Source: a bacterium
GTDB lineage: Bacteria; Zixibacteria; MSB-5A5; GN15; FEB-12
Length of the DNA: 64,000 bases
Direction: 5' to 3'
Assembly: GCA_016708025.1 (NCBI GenBank)
Contig: JADJGQ010000003.1
Location: 248,001-312,000, forward strand
The notes beneath the pieces were generated by a model. It searched no databases, was not told the origin of the DNA, and saw only the letters and a program-made list of their open reading frames with translations. Shown here in pieces: positions 54,387-63,884 of this stretch. A program made the position numbers and the translations under genes. The stretch's first letter is position 1, and every line of letters begins with the position of its first letter.

Positions 54387-55840
54387 AGGCTTCCCTCTTC
54401 GGCGACTGTTCCCTCGGCCTCGGCGGCCGCGGCTGCTTCGTCTTCTTTCATGAACTCCATTTCATTCCGTCTGGCGATCTGTTCCGCCACGACTGTCATC
54501 GCCGCCATAAAGTACCAGGTGTATCGATAAGCCGAGTGAGCGAACAGCCCGGTAACCAGCATGGAACCGCAGGTAATGATCGTGGCGCGGGCAAACGGCG
54601 CTAGAAATCTGTTCGGATTCGGTCGCGACTCGATCAATTTCACTGTCCTCCAGTTGACGCGGAAGATATCCCGAATGAAACAGAAATAAGCGGTGATACC
54701 AACAAGGCCAAGCTCGGCGATCACCTGGATATAGAGACTGTGGGCGTTTAGATACGTTCCAAAGTTTTCGACTCGCGCCCAGGCGAATGCGCCTGCCCCA
54801 ACTCCGAAGATCGGTTTAGTGAGAAAGAGCTGAAGCCCGTCGATCCAGGAATCGATTCTCCCCTGTGATGACTCATCAAGGTCATCGGAGAAGATCGTCA
54901 TGTACCGTTCCTTGGAGGCGTCCCCGAGCACGGTCCAGGCGATGAGGGCGAAGGCCAACAGCCCGAATGCCATGACCCCCTTATGTTTCGATTGCCACCA
55001 GATCAGGCCAAGAATGGCGCAAAATCCGAGCAGGCCACCGCGGGAGCCGGTGATGATCATTGTCCAGACAAACAGCGCCAGCATACCTCCCATGATGATC
55101 TTCTTAAAGGCTGACTTATAGTGGAGGAAAAGATAATAGGTGAAGGGGATCAACGTGTTCATGGTGATCGCGATCCCGTTGAAATTGTCCATGGTGGAAT
55201 TGCCGCCGGATGCGCGCGTCAGATCTCCCTTGACGATCCCGGCGCCATGATAATATCCCCACATAATATCGAACGAGAGCTTGAAATTCAGGATGAGGAA
55301 AAGCCAGAGGAACGTCTCCAGTCGTTTTTGCGTGTCGACATTGAGGATGATCATCAGAAAGAAGATCCCCAGCTTGACCATTTCGATCGTCATGTCGACC
55401 GTACAGTCTTTGCAGGCGGAGAGCATCAGCGACATCCCCATCGCGACCAGAATAAACAAGAAGAAGGTGTTGAGCGAACTTCGGGGGATCATGAGGCTGC
55501 CGTAACGATACTTGTTGGCAAGCAACGTCATGACCGACAGCGAGCCACCCAGCAGCAACTCAAGGCGGAGCGCCGCCAGGGCAGGGTACATTTCACCGAT
55601 GCGAAGAGTAAAGACCGCGAGATAGACTACCAGACCAAAGAACTGGTACTTGACCATAATCGTCCCGACCACGATACAGATGATGCCGGCGATCACATAG
55701 AGGGGGTCAACGAAAAGAGCCAGCGCACCCATGGTGAGCGAAATGAGAATCAGAGCCGCCCAATAGACATGGGCAGGAGTGATGAACGACTTGCTCGTTC
55801 CGACTGTTATGTTCTGATCTCTGAGTGCCATAGGTGCCAA
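54383..55840 (-). CDS. O-antigen ligase/polymerase-like membrane protein (Wzy_C)
   Basis: A 485-residue protein with 10 to 12 membrane helices. The Wzy_C/WaaL periplasmic loop contains SSQGRIDSWIDGLQLF and PIFGVGAGAFAWARV, followed by LNAHSLYIQVIAELGLVG with the conserved histidine. It would polymerise repeat units or ligate the glycan to its carrier. It ends in an acidic Glu/Ala-rich tail. Together with the Wzz and Wzx proteins it completes a Wzx/Wzy pathway. Confidence 0.85.
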   Translation of the reverse strand: MAPMALRDQNITVGTSKSFITPAHVYWAALILISLTMGALALFVDPLYVIAGIICIVVGTIMVKYQFFGLVVYLAVFTLRIGEMYPALAALRLELLLGGSLSVMTLLANKYRYGSLMIPRSSLNTFFLFILVAMGMSLMLSACKDCTVDMTIEMVKLGIFFLMIILNVDTQKRLETFLWLFLILNFKLSFDIMWGYYHGAGIVKGDLTRASGGNSTMDNFNGIAITMNTLIPFTYYLFLHYKSAFKKIIMGGMLALFVWTMIITGSRGGLLGFCAILGLIWWQSKHKGVMAFGLLAFALIAWTVLGDASKERYMTIFSDDLDESSQGRIDSWIDGLQLFLTKPIFGVGAGAFAWARVENFGTYLNAHSLYIQVIAELGLVGITAYFCFIRDIFRVNWRTVKLIESRPNPNRFLAPFARATIITCGSMLVTGLFAHSAYRYTWYFMAAMTVVAEQIARRNEMEFMKEDEAAAAAEAEGTVAEEGSL

Positions 55841-55850
55841 ATGCGATCTA

Positions 55851-57194
55851 CTAACCCTGAGCGGTCATTCGGTCGAGGAGCTTTGCCAACTCTCCGGTCA
55901 ACTGTCGACGGTCAATCTCCGGAATATGCCGGAACATCCGCTTTCGATCCTTATTCGTTTTCCATTTCTGATACAACTGCCGCAGGGTTGCGATCAACTT
56001 TTCACGATCCGAGGTATGGAGCGCCGAGCCGGCGTTGTATTTTTCGATCAATCCGGTGGATACACCGGCCGGAGCCAGCGCGAGTATCTCTGTCCCGGCC
56101 GCCAGATAATCAAACACTTTGGCCGGGATGACGGTTGCATACTGCTCGCCAAAACCGAGGAACAGCAACAGGCAATCCGCCTGCGGGAAGAGCGGGAGAA
56201 GCTCCTTGCGCGATTTAAAGCCGTGAAAGGTCACCCGTCCGGTCAGTCCCAACCGCTCCACTAAGATGGAGTAATCGCGGTCACTATTGCCATAAAAATC
56301 GACCTGGACGGAAGTCGGGTCGATTTGGTCCTGGGTCATCCAGCTCTGCAGGCACTCCAGGAAGAAGATCGGGTTGAATTCGCCGTACAATGATCCCGCA
56401 TAAAAAAAGCGCATAGTGTCGTGTGAGCCGGGAGTGGTAAAGTCTTTAGTCAGGTCAACTTCGCGGTAGTCAAATCCATTGGTAATGGTTGTGACGCGAG
56501 AGGCGAGTCGGCCATCGAGGTGGCTCTCCATCTGGCTGCTAAAGCCGGGCGAAGCAGTGGTAACATGCGCCGCGCGCGAAAGAACGCGCCGCTCCCAAAA
56601 GCGGTCGTACCGGACAAATGCTTCGGGGTATCGTCGCAAAGGATAGGCATGATTCAGGGTCCAGAGATCGCGAAAATCAACGATATGCGGAAGTTTTGCT
56701 GAATGGGCCAGTGCTGAGGCCAAGAGATGCGCCGAGACCGGTGGCGACGATGAAAACACCGCGTCGATCTTCTCCTCGCGAATCACTCTCTTCCCGGTAG
56801 CAAAGCCGAGCGGCACCCAGAAGATGGCATGATCCGGAACCGACAAGGCCAGGCGAACGGTTCGCTTGATCGACGAAAGAAATGACTGCCCTGATGCGGC
56901 CGGAGCTGTGCTTATTGTTGGAGTTTCGGTGGTTGACTTGGCCTGCGGTTTATTCCCCCGCTGTCTGGCTTCCCATTGCTGCAGAGGTTCGAATGTGCGA
57001 GTCCGGTAGATCTTGACGTTGGGAATGTCCGCCAGCGGAGATTCATCCCAGGCAGAATTGGTTCCCCCCTGCACGGTCAGGACGACCGGCTCCCAGCCAT
57101 ATTCAGGGAGAAATTTACAGAAGTTGACCAATCGCTGGCCGCCGACTGCCGCCATGGGCGGAAAAACATATGTAACAATCAGTACTTTTTTCAT
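55851..57194 (-). CDS. Glycosyltransferase family 4-like protein
   Basis: A 447-residue GT-B protein. The ATG at 57194 gives the usual start MKKVLIVTYVFPPMAAVGGQ; an ATG at 57236 would add 14 residues. Neither has a strong ribosome-binding site. AVFSSSPPVSAHLLASALAH and ITNGFDYREVDLT are typical of this group, and AKVFDYLAAGTEILALAPAG is the donor-binding motif. It lies ten bases before the polymerase-like gene on the same strand. Confidence 0.85.
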   Translation of the reverse strand: MKKVLIVTYVFPPMAAVGGQRLVNFCKFLPEYGWEPVVLTVQGGTNSAWDESPLADIPNVKIYRTRTFEPLQQWEARQRGNKPQAKSTTETPTISTAPAASGQSFLSSIKRTVRLALSVPDHAIFWVPLGFATGKRVIREEKIDAVFSSSPPVSAHLLASALAHSAKLPHIVDFRDLWTLNHAYPLRRYPEAFVRYDRFWERRVLSRAAHVTTASPGFSSQMESHLDGRLASRVTTITNGFDYREVDLTKDFTTPGSHDTMRFFYAGSLYGEFNPIFFLECLQSWMTQDQIDPTSVQVDFYGNSDRDYSILVERLGLTGRVTFHGFKSRKELLPLFPQADCLLLFLGFGEQYATVIPAKVFDYLAAGTEILALAPAGVSTGLIEKYNAGSALHTSDREKLIATLRQLYQKWKTNKDRKRMFRHIPEIDRRQLTGELAKLLDRMTAQG

Positions 57195-57263
57195 TGATCG
57201 TGTTTCAGACGCGACATCATCCAGTTGACGTCTCATGTAATCGAAGCCTGTAATAGCCTCGTT

Positions 57264-58049
57264 CTATTTTTTTCCCCACGGTGGCACACCCGCGGTTACC
57301 AGCGCTTGTCTGGTCAACTCCGTAATGCGAGCGTAACCCTCTTTCTTGACGTTGATCTGACCGTGGGCAAGGTCGGGATCCAGGAATCCCTCGCTGTTCA
57401 CCAGCGCGCCATAGGCATCAACCATGGCGATACTATTCGAATCACAGTATGCGCGCAACCAAGTGTTGAATTGCCGCAAGCTATCCATGACGTTGTACGG
57501 GACCTCAATTTCGGCATCGAAATCTTCCCCTATCGGCATGACATTGAGGAGGACCGGCGCGATCTGGTTGGCCCGCGCGATATCGATCAGGGAGGCGACA
57601 TACTCCTGTATCTCTTCGATCGAATTCTCCGGCCGGAAATTGTAAGAGCTAAGCTCGACAACCACGGCGGCAGGCCGCAATTCAACAACATCGGATCGAA
57701 AGCGAAGCAGGTATCCGGCCACACGCTGGCCCGAAATGCCGCGATTGATCGCTTCATATTCCGGGAAGCTGGTCGCCAGTTTCCACCAACGGGTCATTTG
57801 CGTACCAAAAAAGACTACTCGATTGGATACAAGGGCGTCGGACGCCAGAGCGCGATTTTCTTCGAGGAATTCGGGACGGCCGGAGAGTTGGTCGTTTGCC
57901 CGCAAATACTTATCCAGGAAAAAGTTGACATGGTCCCGATAGTCCAGTGCCTTATAAGCGACATAGAAAATGGAGAGATTGCCGAGCAGCGAGAGAATCA
58001 GGGCAATTCTCAATAGTCGGTTGCGGTCGCTGCTGTTTGGCGATAACAT
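57264..58049 (-). CDS. SGNH-hydrolase-like protein without the catalytic serine
   Basis: A 261-residue protein counted from the ATG at 58049; an in-frame ATG at 58079 is possible. One N-terminal helix (RIALILSLLGNLSIFYVAYK) anchors it. SGNH blocks are recognisable: INRGISGQRVAGYLLRF (block II), VVVELSSYNFRP (block III with Asn137) and DPDLAHGQINVKKEGY (D226xxH229). Block I, normally GDSxT, reads FFGTQMTRWW, so the nucleophilic Ser is Gln84. It may be a binding protein or an enzyme with another nucleophile. SGNH proteins in such loci usually handle acetyl groups of glycans. Confidence 0.75.
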   Translation of the reverse strand: MLSPNSSDRNRLLRIALILSLLGNLSIFYVAYKALDYRDHVNFFLDKYLRANDQLSGRPEFLEENRALASDALVSNRVVFFGTQMTRWWKLATSFPEYEAINRGISGQRVAGYLLRFRSDVVELRPAAVVVELSSYNFRPENSIEEIQEYVASLIDIARANQIAPVLLNVMPIGEDFDAEIEVPYNVMDSLRQFNTWLRAYCDSNSIAMVDAYGALVNSEGFLDPDLAHGQINVKKEGYARITELTRQALVTAGVPPWGKK

Positions 58050-58696
58050 GGATTTGAAGATGGTAACTATCCCTCTCATTGATGCAATTTCGGCACTCTC
58101 TTGACAATATACAGTCTGGTGTATTAAAATAGCAACCAATGCGGCTGTGGTCCAGGAAGGTGCGAGACCGCCAGTCGTAGCGCAAATTATACGTCGCGAA
58201 ATTACTGCAATCGGACAGGTAACCGCCACATTACGGAATGTTTTGGTTGTTCAGCCGCTGAACAGGTTGTTTCTTTTTTGAGAGCCGCAACCCGTTCCGG
58301 GCGGGGACTGCCTGAGGCGTGCATTCTATATCTTCAACTCAGACAACGGGTTGTGGTATTGGGTGAATGTGGCAGTGATTTTGATATACGGTAGCCCGGT
58401 GAGGTCTGCGTGGGCCGGCTCGCTCGACGTGAGTATAACAACTCGGGAGTTGATACCTCGGCGAGACGACCTGATACAAACCACGTGTCCTGTCAGACAT
58501 AGGCCATCACCACGAGAGGAGTAACCTGGAATTCGATTTGCTCATGAAGTAAGCGCCCGATGCCGATTCTGTCAGAAGGACTGATTGACGGCTAGCCGGT
58601 AGGAAGGTACTTGACCGGCCGTCTGTCAGGGGCAGAGATGGCTGTCGTGGCTAAGGTTCCAGGATGAATCTTTGGAGTGAAAGGTTTGGATTGTTT
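58050..58696. other. Divergent intergenic region with a possible structured leader
   Basis: About 650 bp between the SGNH-like gene (minus) and the beta-helix surface-protein gene (plus). An inverted repeat CAACCCGTT (58288-58296) with AACGGGTTG (58345-58353) could close a structured RNA. No known riboswitch family was recognised; the c-di-GMP type was considered and does not fit. Confidence 0.4.
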
Positions 58697-61504
58697 ATGA
58701 AGAGACTCCTGTGGGTGGTCGCACTTGCACTGGTTGCCGGTTCCGTTCAGGCTGGCCGAGTGACGATCACATCCCTGCCGTATACTATCAGCACGTCCAA
58801 TGACACGTTTTATATCTCCGGGACAAAGCTGAGTTCACAGACGATCGGCCTGAATTTCGCCGCCGGCGTATCCAACGTATTAGTGGATGGCCAGGGGGAT
58901 ACGATTCAGTTCGGCTTGGCCGGTTCCGCACCGACCGGGTCCTCGCCGGTCGTTGGCGATATCGGGATCAAGCTAAATAATGGAACGGTCACCAACGTAG
59001 TGATTCGTAACCTGAAAGTGCTACATGCTCCGCCGCAATCGATGCGCGATTCCACTGTCCACTGCTGGGCGCAGGCGGTTCGCTGGGGGCCGTCCAACCG
59101 CTACATCCGTTTGGAAGGATGTACCTTCAAAGTAGTGGGACGCAATTCTAAGATCATGTATTCAGGTGGCGGCAGTTACAATAACGACGTCATCAATTGC
59201 GTTTTCATAGACAGTTGTCATGCGTACTTGCGCCGTGACTATTGGAACGAACAGGCGATGATCAACCTGCAGGATTTCAATCGCGCCCGTTCGCTTGGCT
59301 CTGATTTCCAGTATCACTGGCGTTTTGCCGGTTGTTCGACCGCCGTTGCCTTCTGGAGCAATGTCCACCTTGAGGGAGACAGCACGGTCGCCGATTTCGA
59401 CAACAACTACTGGTTCACCGATGGCTGGAACTCGCTGTATGGTACCGCTGAGGCGAATTCGATGACCACGGCCACGGAGAACTACTGTATTGCGCTCCGT
59501 CAGGGTGATAACGCTATCGCCGACGGTTGCCGGATCAAGATCCGAAACAATCGATTCAGAGCAGGAACCGCTCATAGCGGTGGTCGAGGGATCTTCATTT
59601 CCGGTGTCGAGGGTATCAACTACAACTACGATGACAGTTGTATAGCGATCTACAACAATGATTTCAATGTTCACCAGGGATTCGACGGCTACGCGGCCAC
59701 CATCAAAGGAATCATCATGCGCGAGGACTGGGGAAATGTCCGCGTGCATCATAACAATATCGTGATCCCGATGTACCAGAATCCGCCGAACAATGGGTAC
59801 GGCCAGGGACCATCGTCGGGTGTACAGATCACTTCCAACTTCGGGTACAATCTGTACATGAAGCACAACACGATCAGCACCTACTTCGTCGACAATTTCT
59901 CATTCGATGATCGAGTTGGTTCTGGCGGTGTAGCGGCTTACTGTGTGGTGCTTGATGAAAACGAGATGAATTCCCCCAACCTGCTGATCGACAGCAACAC
60001 GTTTATCACGAATAACGTGTTCATCCGTTGGGGATTCTTCAATGGACATGGCGGCAATCCGCAGTTCCGAGGCAATACATTCCAGTACTACGGCGGAACA
60101 TCGCCTAACAATGACAATACCTGGACGGCCTATCTCGGTTATGGCGCACCATCCACGCACCACGCCTACAACAACTTCCTGATCGACCCGATATTCAACA
60201 ACGGCGTGTCGGAGACACACGTGGTGGTCTCTGATGCCGAGCCGGACTCGCTGCAACTTGGATACAAAGTATCATTGGCCGTGTCGGTGAGAGGAAACAA
60301 TTCGCTGCCGGTGGCCAATGCGACGGTAACGGTCCGCAACAACTATGGTTTTGTGGTAGGTCAGGGAACGACCAATGGAAATGGTGTCTATACAGCTCTG
60401 GTGACCTACCGGAACCTGTTCAACGCGGCGTTCTCCAACCCGGATTCGACCAATTATAATCCATTCTCGATCAAGGCAAAGGTCGGCAACGATTCGACGA
60501 CCATTTCCTACACGGTCGGCTGGAATACCAAGACCCCGCAAGTTACGTTGGCGAATACCGGTGGCAGTGGTGGCGGCACCGATGTGACCCCGCCAGGGAC
60601 GATCACCACGCTTGGGGCTATTGCCGGACCGGATCCGGGTTCTGTTCTGCTGACCTGGGATGCGCCGGGGGATGATGACAATACCGGCACGGCGTCCGGC
60701 TATTATATCAAGTATTCATCGAATGAGATCAGCAGTGATCTGGCATTCGAAAATGCCACGAGCCTCGAAAATCCGCCGACACCGTCGGCGGCCGGTGTGC
60801 GCGACGAGGCATTGATCACCAACCTTCTTCCCGGGCGGGTTTACTATGTCGCTGTAAAGGCATATGACAACGAGGGGAATGTGGGTGAGTTATCAAACGA
60901 ATCGATCAGTTTCGCCAAGGGGATCGCCCCCCCCTTGGCGGATTCTGTTCGCAACAGTATCCCGTTTGAAGCGGTCAGGCTGTATGCGCATCGTCCGGCA
61001 TCATATTACCAGATCAACCATGAATACCAGATCGATACCACCGCGGACTTCACCACTCCGCGGATTCTTGTTGATGCGTCTACCAGCAGTAGCTCGAACG
61101 TGAGTATCAGTTTTGGCGACCTGACGGTTGGAGAAACCTACCGCTGGCGAGTACGTTCATTTGCCAATGACAGCTCCGACTTTTCGGTCTGGGTTAACGG
61201 CCCGCAGTTCCTTTTCGACCCAAACATCTCGACCGGCGGTGAGGATGTGGACACCATCAAGGCGTACCCAAATCCACTGAGGCTGGCAGAGAATCAGTCG
61301 ATCACCTTTACCGACGTTCCCGCCAGTTCCGAGCTGATCATTCTCACGGTCTCCGGCGAAGTAGTCATGCGATGGGATGTCGACGCCAAGCAAGATATCC
61401 ACTGGGATGCCAGGAACGAATCTGGTGAACAGGTTGCCTCGGGAACATACCTCTGGTATATCACCGGGACATCCGAACGAGGCAAGCTTATCGTCATTCA
61501 CTAA
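58697..61504 (+). CDS. Secreted parallel beta-helix / Fn3 surface protein with type-A sorting domain
   Basis: A 935-residue protein counted from the ATG at 58697, which starts a clean signal peptide (MKRLLWVVALALVAGSVQAG); an ATG at 58664 is 11 codons earlier. About residues 30-520 form a right-handed beta-helix typical of pectate-lyase-like proteins, with many short motifs such as VVIRNLKVLHAPPQ and GNTFQYYGGT. An Ig-like segment (about 530-610) and an Fn3 domain (about 640-740; VLLTWDAPGDDDNTGTASGY) follow. The C-terminus carries a FlgD-like sorting domain (IKAYPNPLRLAENQSITF, SGTYLWYITGTS, ending KLIVIH). It may bind or cut a polysaccharide. Confidence 0.85.
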   Translation: MKRLLWVVALALVAGSVQAGRVTITSLPYTISTSNDTFYISGTKLSSQTIGLNFAAGVSNVLVDGQGDTIQFGLAGSAPTGSSPVVGDIGIKLNNGTVTNVVIRNLKVLHAPPQSMRDSTVHCWAQAVRWGPSNRYIRLEGCTFKVVGRNSKIMYSGGGSYNNDVINCVFIDSCHAYLRRDYWNEQAMINLQDFNRARSLGSDFQYHWRFAGCSTAVAFWSNVHLEGDSTVADFDNNYWFTDGWNSLYGTAEANSMTTATENYCIALRQGDNAIADGCRIKIRNNRFRAGTAHSGGRGIFISGVEGINYNYDDSCIAIYNNDFNVHQGFDGYAATIKGIIMREDWGNVRVHHNNIVIPMYQNPPNNGYGQGPSSGVQITSNFGYNLYMKHNTISTYFVDNFSFDDRVGSGGVAAYCVVLDENEMNSPNLLIDSNTFITNNVFIRWGFFNGHGGNPQFRGNTFQYYGGTSPNNDNTWTAYLGYGAPSTHHAYNNFLIDPIFNNGVSETHVVVSDAEPDSLQLGYKVSLAVSVRGNNSLPVANATVTVRNNYGFVVGQGTTNGNGVYTALVTYRNLFNAAFSNPDSTNYNPFSIKAKVGNDSTTISYTVGWNTKTPQVTLANTGGSGGGTDVTPPGTITTLGAIAGPDPGSVLLTWDAPGDDDNTGTASGYYIKYSSNEISSDLAFENATSLENPPTPSAAGVRDEALITNLLPGRVYYVAVKAYDNEGNVGELSNESISFAKGIAPPLADSVRNSIPFEAVRLYAHRPASYYQINHEYQIDTTADFTTPRILVDASTSSSSNVSISFGDLTVGETYRWRVRSFANDSSDFSVWVNGPQFLFDPNISTGGEDVDTIKAYPNPLRLAENQSITFTDVPASSELIILTVSGEVVMRWDVDAKQDIHWDARNESGEQVASGTYLWYITGTSERGKLIVIH

Positions 61505-61610
61505 TTAGTGATTTGTTTTTTTTGAATTCGTCTTCCCAACTTTACACATCTGAATCCGAAGTCTGACTGAGTCGCTCCAGCCATTAGTGTGTCTACCGTA
61601 TCCATTCCCC

Positions 61611-61641
61611 AAATAAAAACGGAAGGCAACACGCCCTCCGT
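61611..61641 (-). terminator. Rho-independent terminator of the SGNH-like gene
   Basis: On the minus strand a 9-bp stem (ACGGAGGGC with GCCTTCCGT, one wobble pair) with a five-base loop is followed by TTTTATTT. It lies about 30 bp after the stop of the gene ending at 61670. Confidence 0.8.
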
Positions 61642-61669
61642 CATAAGACTCAACTTGCTAAAGACCTAA

Positions 61670-62575
61670 CTACTTAGCCGCCTGAGGCTGCTGAGCCAGG
61701 TTGGCGTTCTGAAATTGTGCCCAGACAGGCTGGAAGAACTGCATAAAGCCGTTAGCCGCCGCCTGATAGCCGGCAATATTGGGATGGGAGTCGCCCGGCC
61801 GTTCAGTACGGAACTGCTCCTTGAGCAGATTCTCCGGATTGGCCAGGAGATCAAACAGATCAAAGACCACAAAATTCCGAAGTCCGGTTTCCTGCTGGTA
61901 GGCCGGGATAAATTCGTTCTGCAACCACTGGTTGAATGACCGCGCACGGGCGGCGTTTTCCGGCGTGGTCCGCTCGGGAGCCAAAGGCGGAGCCGTCATG
62001 TAAACGAACAGCTTGTTGGGGTACTTCTTGAAGGTGGCCGCCAGCGACTTGAAGTAACCGGTGTAGTTATCCATCGTCTTTTGGCGTTGAGCCGGTACCG
62101 GGGAGGAGGCATCCGCTGTCCCGATATTGCTGTTCGGATAACAGGATTTGAAGATCACGATATCGTTGGCAAAGCCCTCGGAATAGTACTGGTTTGGATG
62201 GGCTTTGAAATTGAAGATCCGTTCCATATCGGATTCGAACTTGGGGGCCCAGTCACACATGTCGGTTTCCTCGCCGATCTCATCCCCGTAAGTAGCTCCG
62301 CGAACCAGGACGCCAATATCCAGCAGGCTGTCACGGAGTCCCCCTTGGTTTAGGATTCCCCGGCCTACCGAATGATGCAGAAACACTGCGCGGTGCTCTA
62401 CCTTGCGGTCAATCATGTCGGTCAAGGTGTTGACTGAGGCGATGCTCTCAGCGTAGGAGTCTTCCATCTTTGCCTGCTGATATTTTAAGGAACGCAGTTC
62501 CTTGTAGAGATAGAGCGAGGCCAGAATTCCTACCAGAGCGACTATGACCGAGAGAACAAGCATTGGCTTGCCCAT
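61670..62575 (-). CDS. SGNH/GDSL-like protein with HHS block I
   Basis: A 301-residue protein. The ATG at 62575 follows an AAGGAG site; an ATG at 62593 lies before it. One N-terminal helix (KPMLVLSVIVALVGILASLY) is followed by a short coiled coil (to about 58). The SGNH-type fold starts with AVFLHHSVGRGIL, where HHS replaces the usual GDS with Ser69 as likely nucleophile. The late PGDSHPNIAGYQAA supplies the D-x-H pair. An Ala/Gln-rich tail ends it. It probably faces the periplasm. Substrate unknown; glycan O-acyl groups are possible. Confidence 0.75.
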   Translation of the reverse strand: MGKPMLVLSVIVALVGILASLYLYKELRSLKYQQAKMEDSYAESIASVNTLTDMIDRKVEHRAVFLHHSVGRGILNQGGLRDSLLDIGVLVRGATYGDEIGEETDMCDWAPKFESDMERIFNFKAHPNQYYSEGFANDIVIFKSCYPNSNIGTADASSPVPAQRQKTMDNYTGYFKSLAATFKKYPNKLFVYMTAPPLAPERTTPENAARARSFNQWLQNEFIPAYQQETGLRNFVVFDLFDLLANPENLLKEQFRTERPGDSHPNIAGYQAAANGFMQFFQPVWAQFQNANLAQQPQAAK

Positions 62576-63317
62576 AACTGATCTCCTTTCCAAGATATCT
62601 TTGACCGGAAAAACCGTGCTTTAGCGACGAACGGTGCGACATTGCAGACCCGACGCAGGTGGCCAGCCGCACACATACATATTCGGTCCAGTTATTATAT
62701 CGAAATATCGGCAAATCCGTTGCAGGAAAAAGGCGCTTCCGGGCGGGATCTGACATGGCCCTGGTATTCGATTCTCCTATAACAGGATAGCCGGGCGCTG
62801 GTTCCGTCGGAGGACGAGCCACCGGAATGTTATGGCCTTCGTGGCTCTATTTTGGAAACTTTTTGCACAGCCGAGGGTTTAAGGTTCAGTCGTCCGGAAG
62901 GAGCTGGTTCGTTTTCTCGTGAAGGTGATTTGTGGGAACACAGGTCAGAGAGAATGAGACAGATCGGGTGACAAATAACAAAAATCTAACGATTAACACA
63001 GACTTCTTGGTGCACATAAACGCATATTGTGCGTGTGCTGGCACAGGTTGTTTGGCGTGCATTCCCTCTATGAGATTGTGTACCAAACAGTAAACTGTGT
63101 GACGAATTGCGCTGTGGTTGTGCGGGACAGACTGAAATTCCGTTGTCGGTCGAAAGACGGTAATTGAATTTCTGAGCGTTCAGCCAGATAAGTTCCTTGG
63201 AAAAAGCTGTCCGATTTCGTATATTGGCAGCGATATTTAGACACTAAGATTCTCGCCTTTTTTACTTCGTAGCTGGGCGACCTAATCACCTCGAATTAAA
63301 CAGTTTTTGCGGAGTTC
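62576..63317. other. Intergenic region between the SGNH-like and dockerin-like genes
   Basis: About 740 bp. A TATAAT-like sequence on the minus strand near 62694 with a roughly 110-base leader may be the promoter of the SGNH-like gene; its -35 is weak. No open frame here has a ribosome-binding site or protein-like composition, and no RNA gene was recognised. Confidence 0.4.
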
Positions 63318-63884
63318 ATGAGAACGACTAGACTGCTGGTCATACTATTGTTTTGCGCCTTGCCTGTCCAGGCCGGCACTGTATATCTACAGTGGACCGC
63401 CCCGGGAGATGATGGCTACAGTGGCCAGGCGACAAAATACGAATTGCGTTATTCCTTATTGCCGATCACCTCGGCGAACTGGAGTAACGCAACGGTGATT
63501 CCCAATCTTCCGACTCCAAAACTGGCCGGCGGTAAAGAGAAACTCGAGCTGACCGGTTTTGCCTCAAATACGATCTACTATTTCGCCCTGCGTACCGCCG
63601 ACGAAAGAAACAATTGGTCGAGCGTCTCCAACAACGCCGTCAAAAAGACCTGTGACAACTGCGTCGGGCAGACGGGAAATGTCAATGGTTCGGCGGATGA
63701 TCTGATCGATCTATCCGACCTGGCCGTCTTGATCTCCTTCCTGCAGGGGACCGGTACCGGTCTGCAGTTTTGCATGGCTGAGGCGAATGTCAATGGCTCG
63801 GCAGATGGTCGTGTTGACCTGTCAGATCTTGCTTACTTCATCAGTTATTTCTTCGGTGGACAGGCACCCCGTACCTGTCCGTAA
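63318..63884 (+). CDS. Secreted Fn3 protein with dockerin-like EF-hand repeats
   Basis: A 188-residue protein with a signal peptide (TTRLLVILLFCALPVQA). An Fn3 domain occupies about 20-110 (VYLQWTAPGDDGYSGQATKY, IYYFALRTADERNNWSSVS). Two dockerin-like calcium-binding repeats follow: GNVNGSADDLIDLSDLAVLI and ANVNGSADGRVDLSDLAYFI, each with the N-x-N/D-G-x-(V/I)-D-(L)-x-D pattern. Type I dockerins normally dock to cohesins, and no cohesin is in the window. The start ATG follows TGCGGAG. It may be a surface or matrix-binding unit that works with the sorted proteins of this region. Confidence 0.8.
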   Translation: MRTTRLLVILLFCALPVQAGTVYLQWTAPGDDGYSGQATKYELRYSLLPITSANWSNATVIPNLPTPKLAGGKEKLELTGFASNTIYYFALRTADERNNWSSVSNNAVKKTCDNCVGQTGNVNGSADDLIDLSDLAVLISFLQGTGTGLQFCMAEANVNGSADGRVDLSDLAYFISYFFGGQAPRTCP

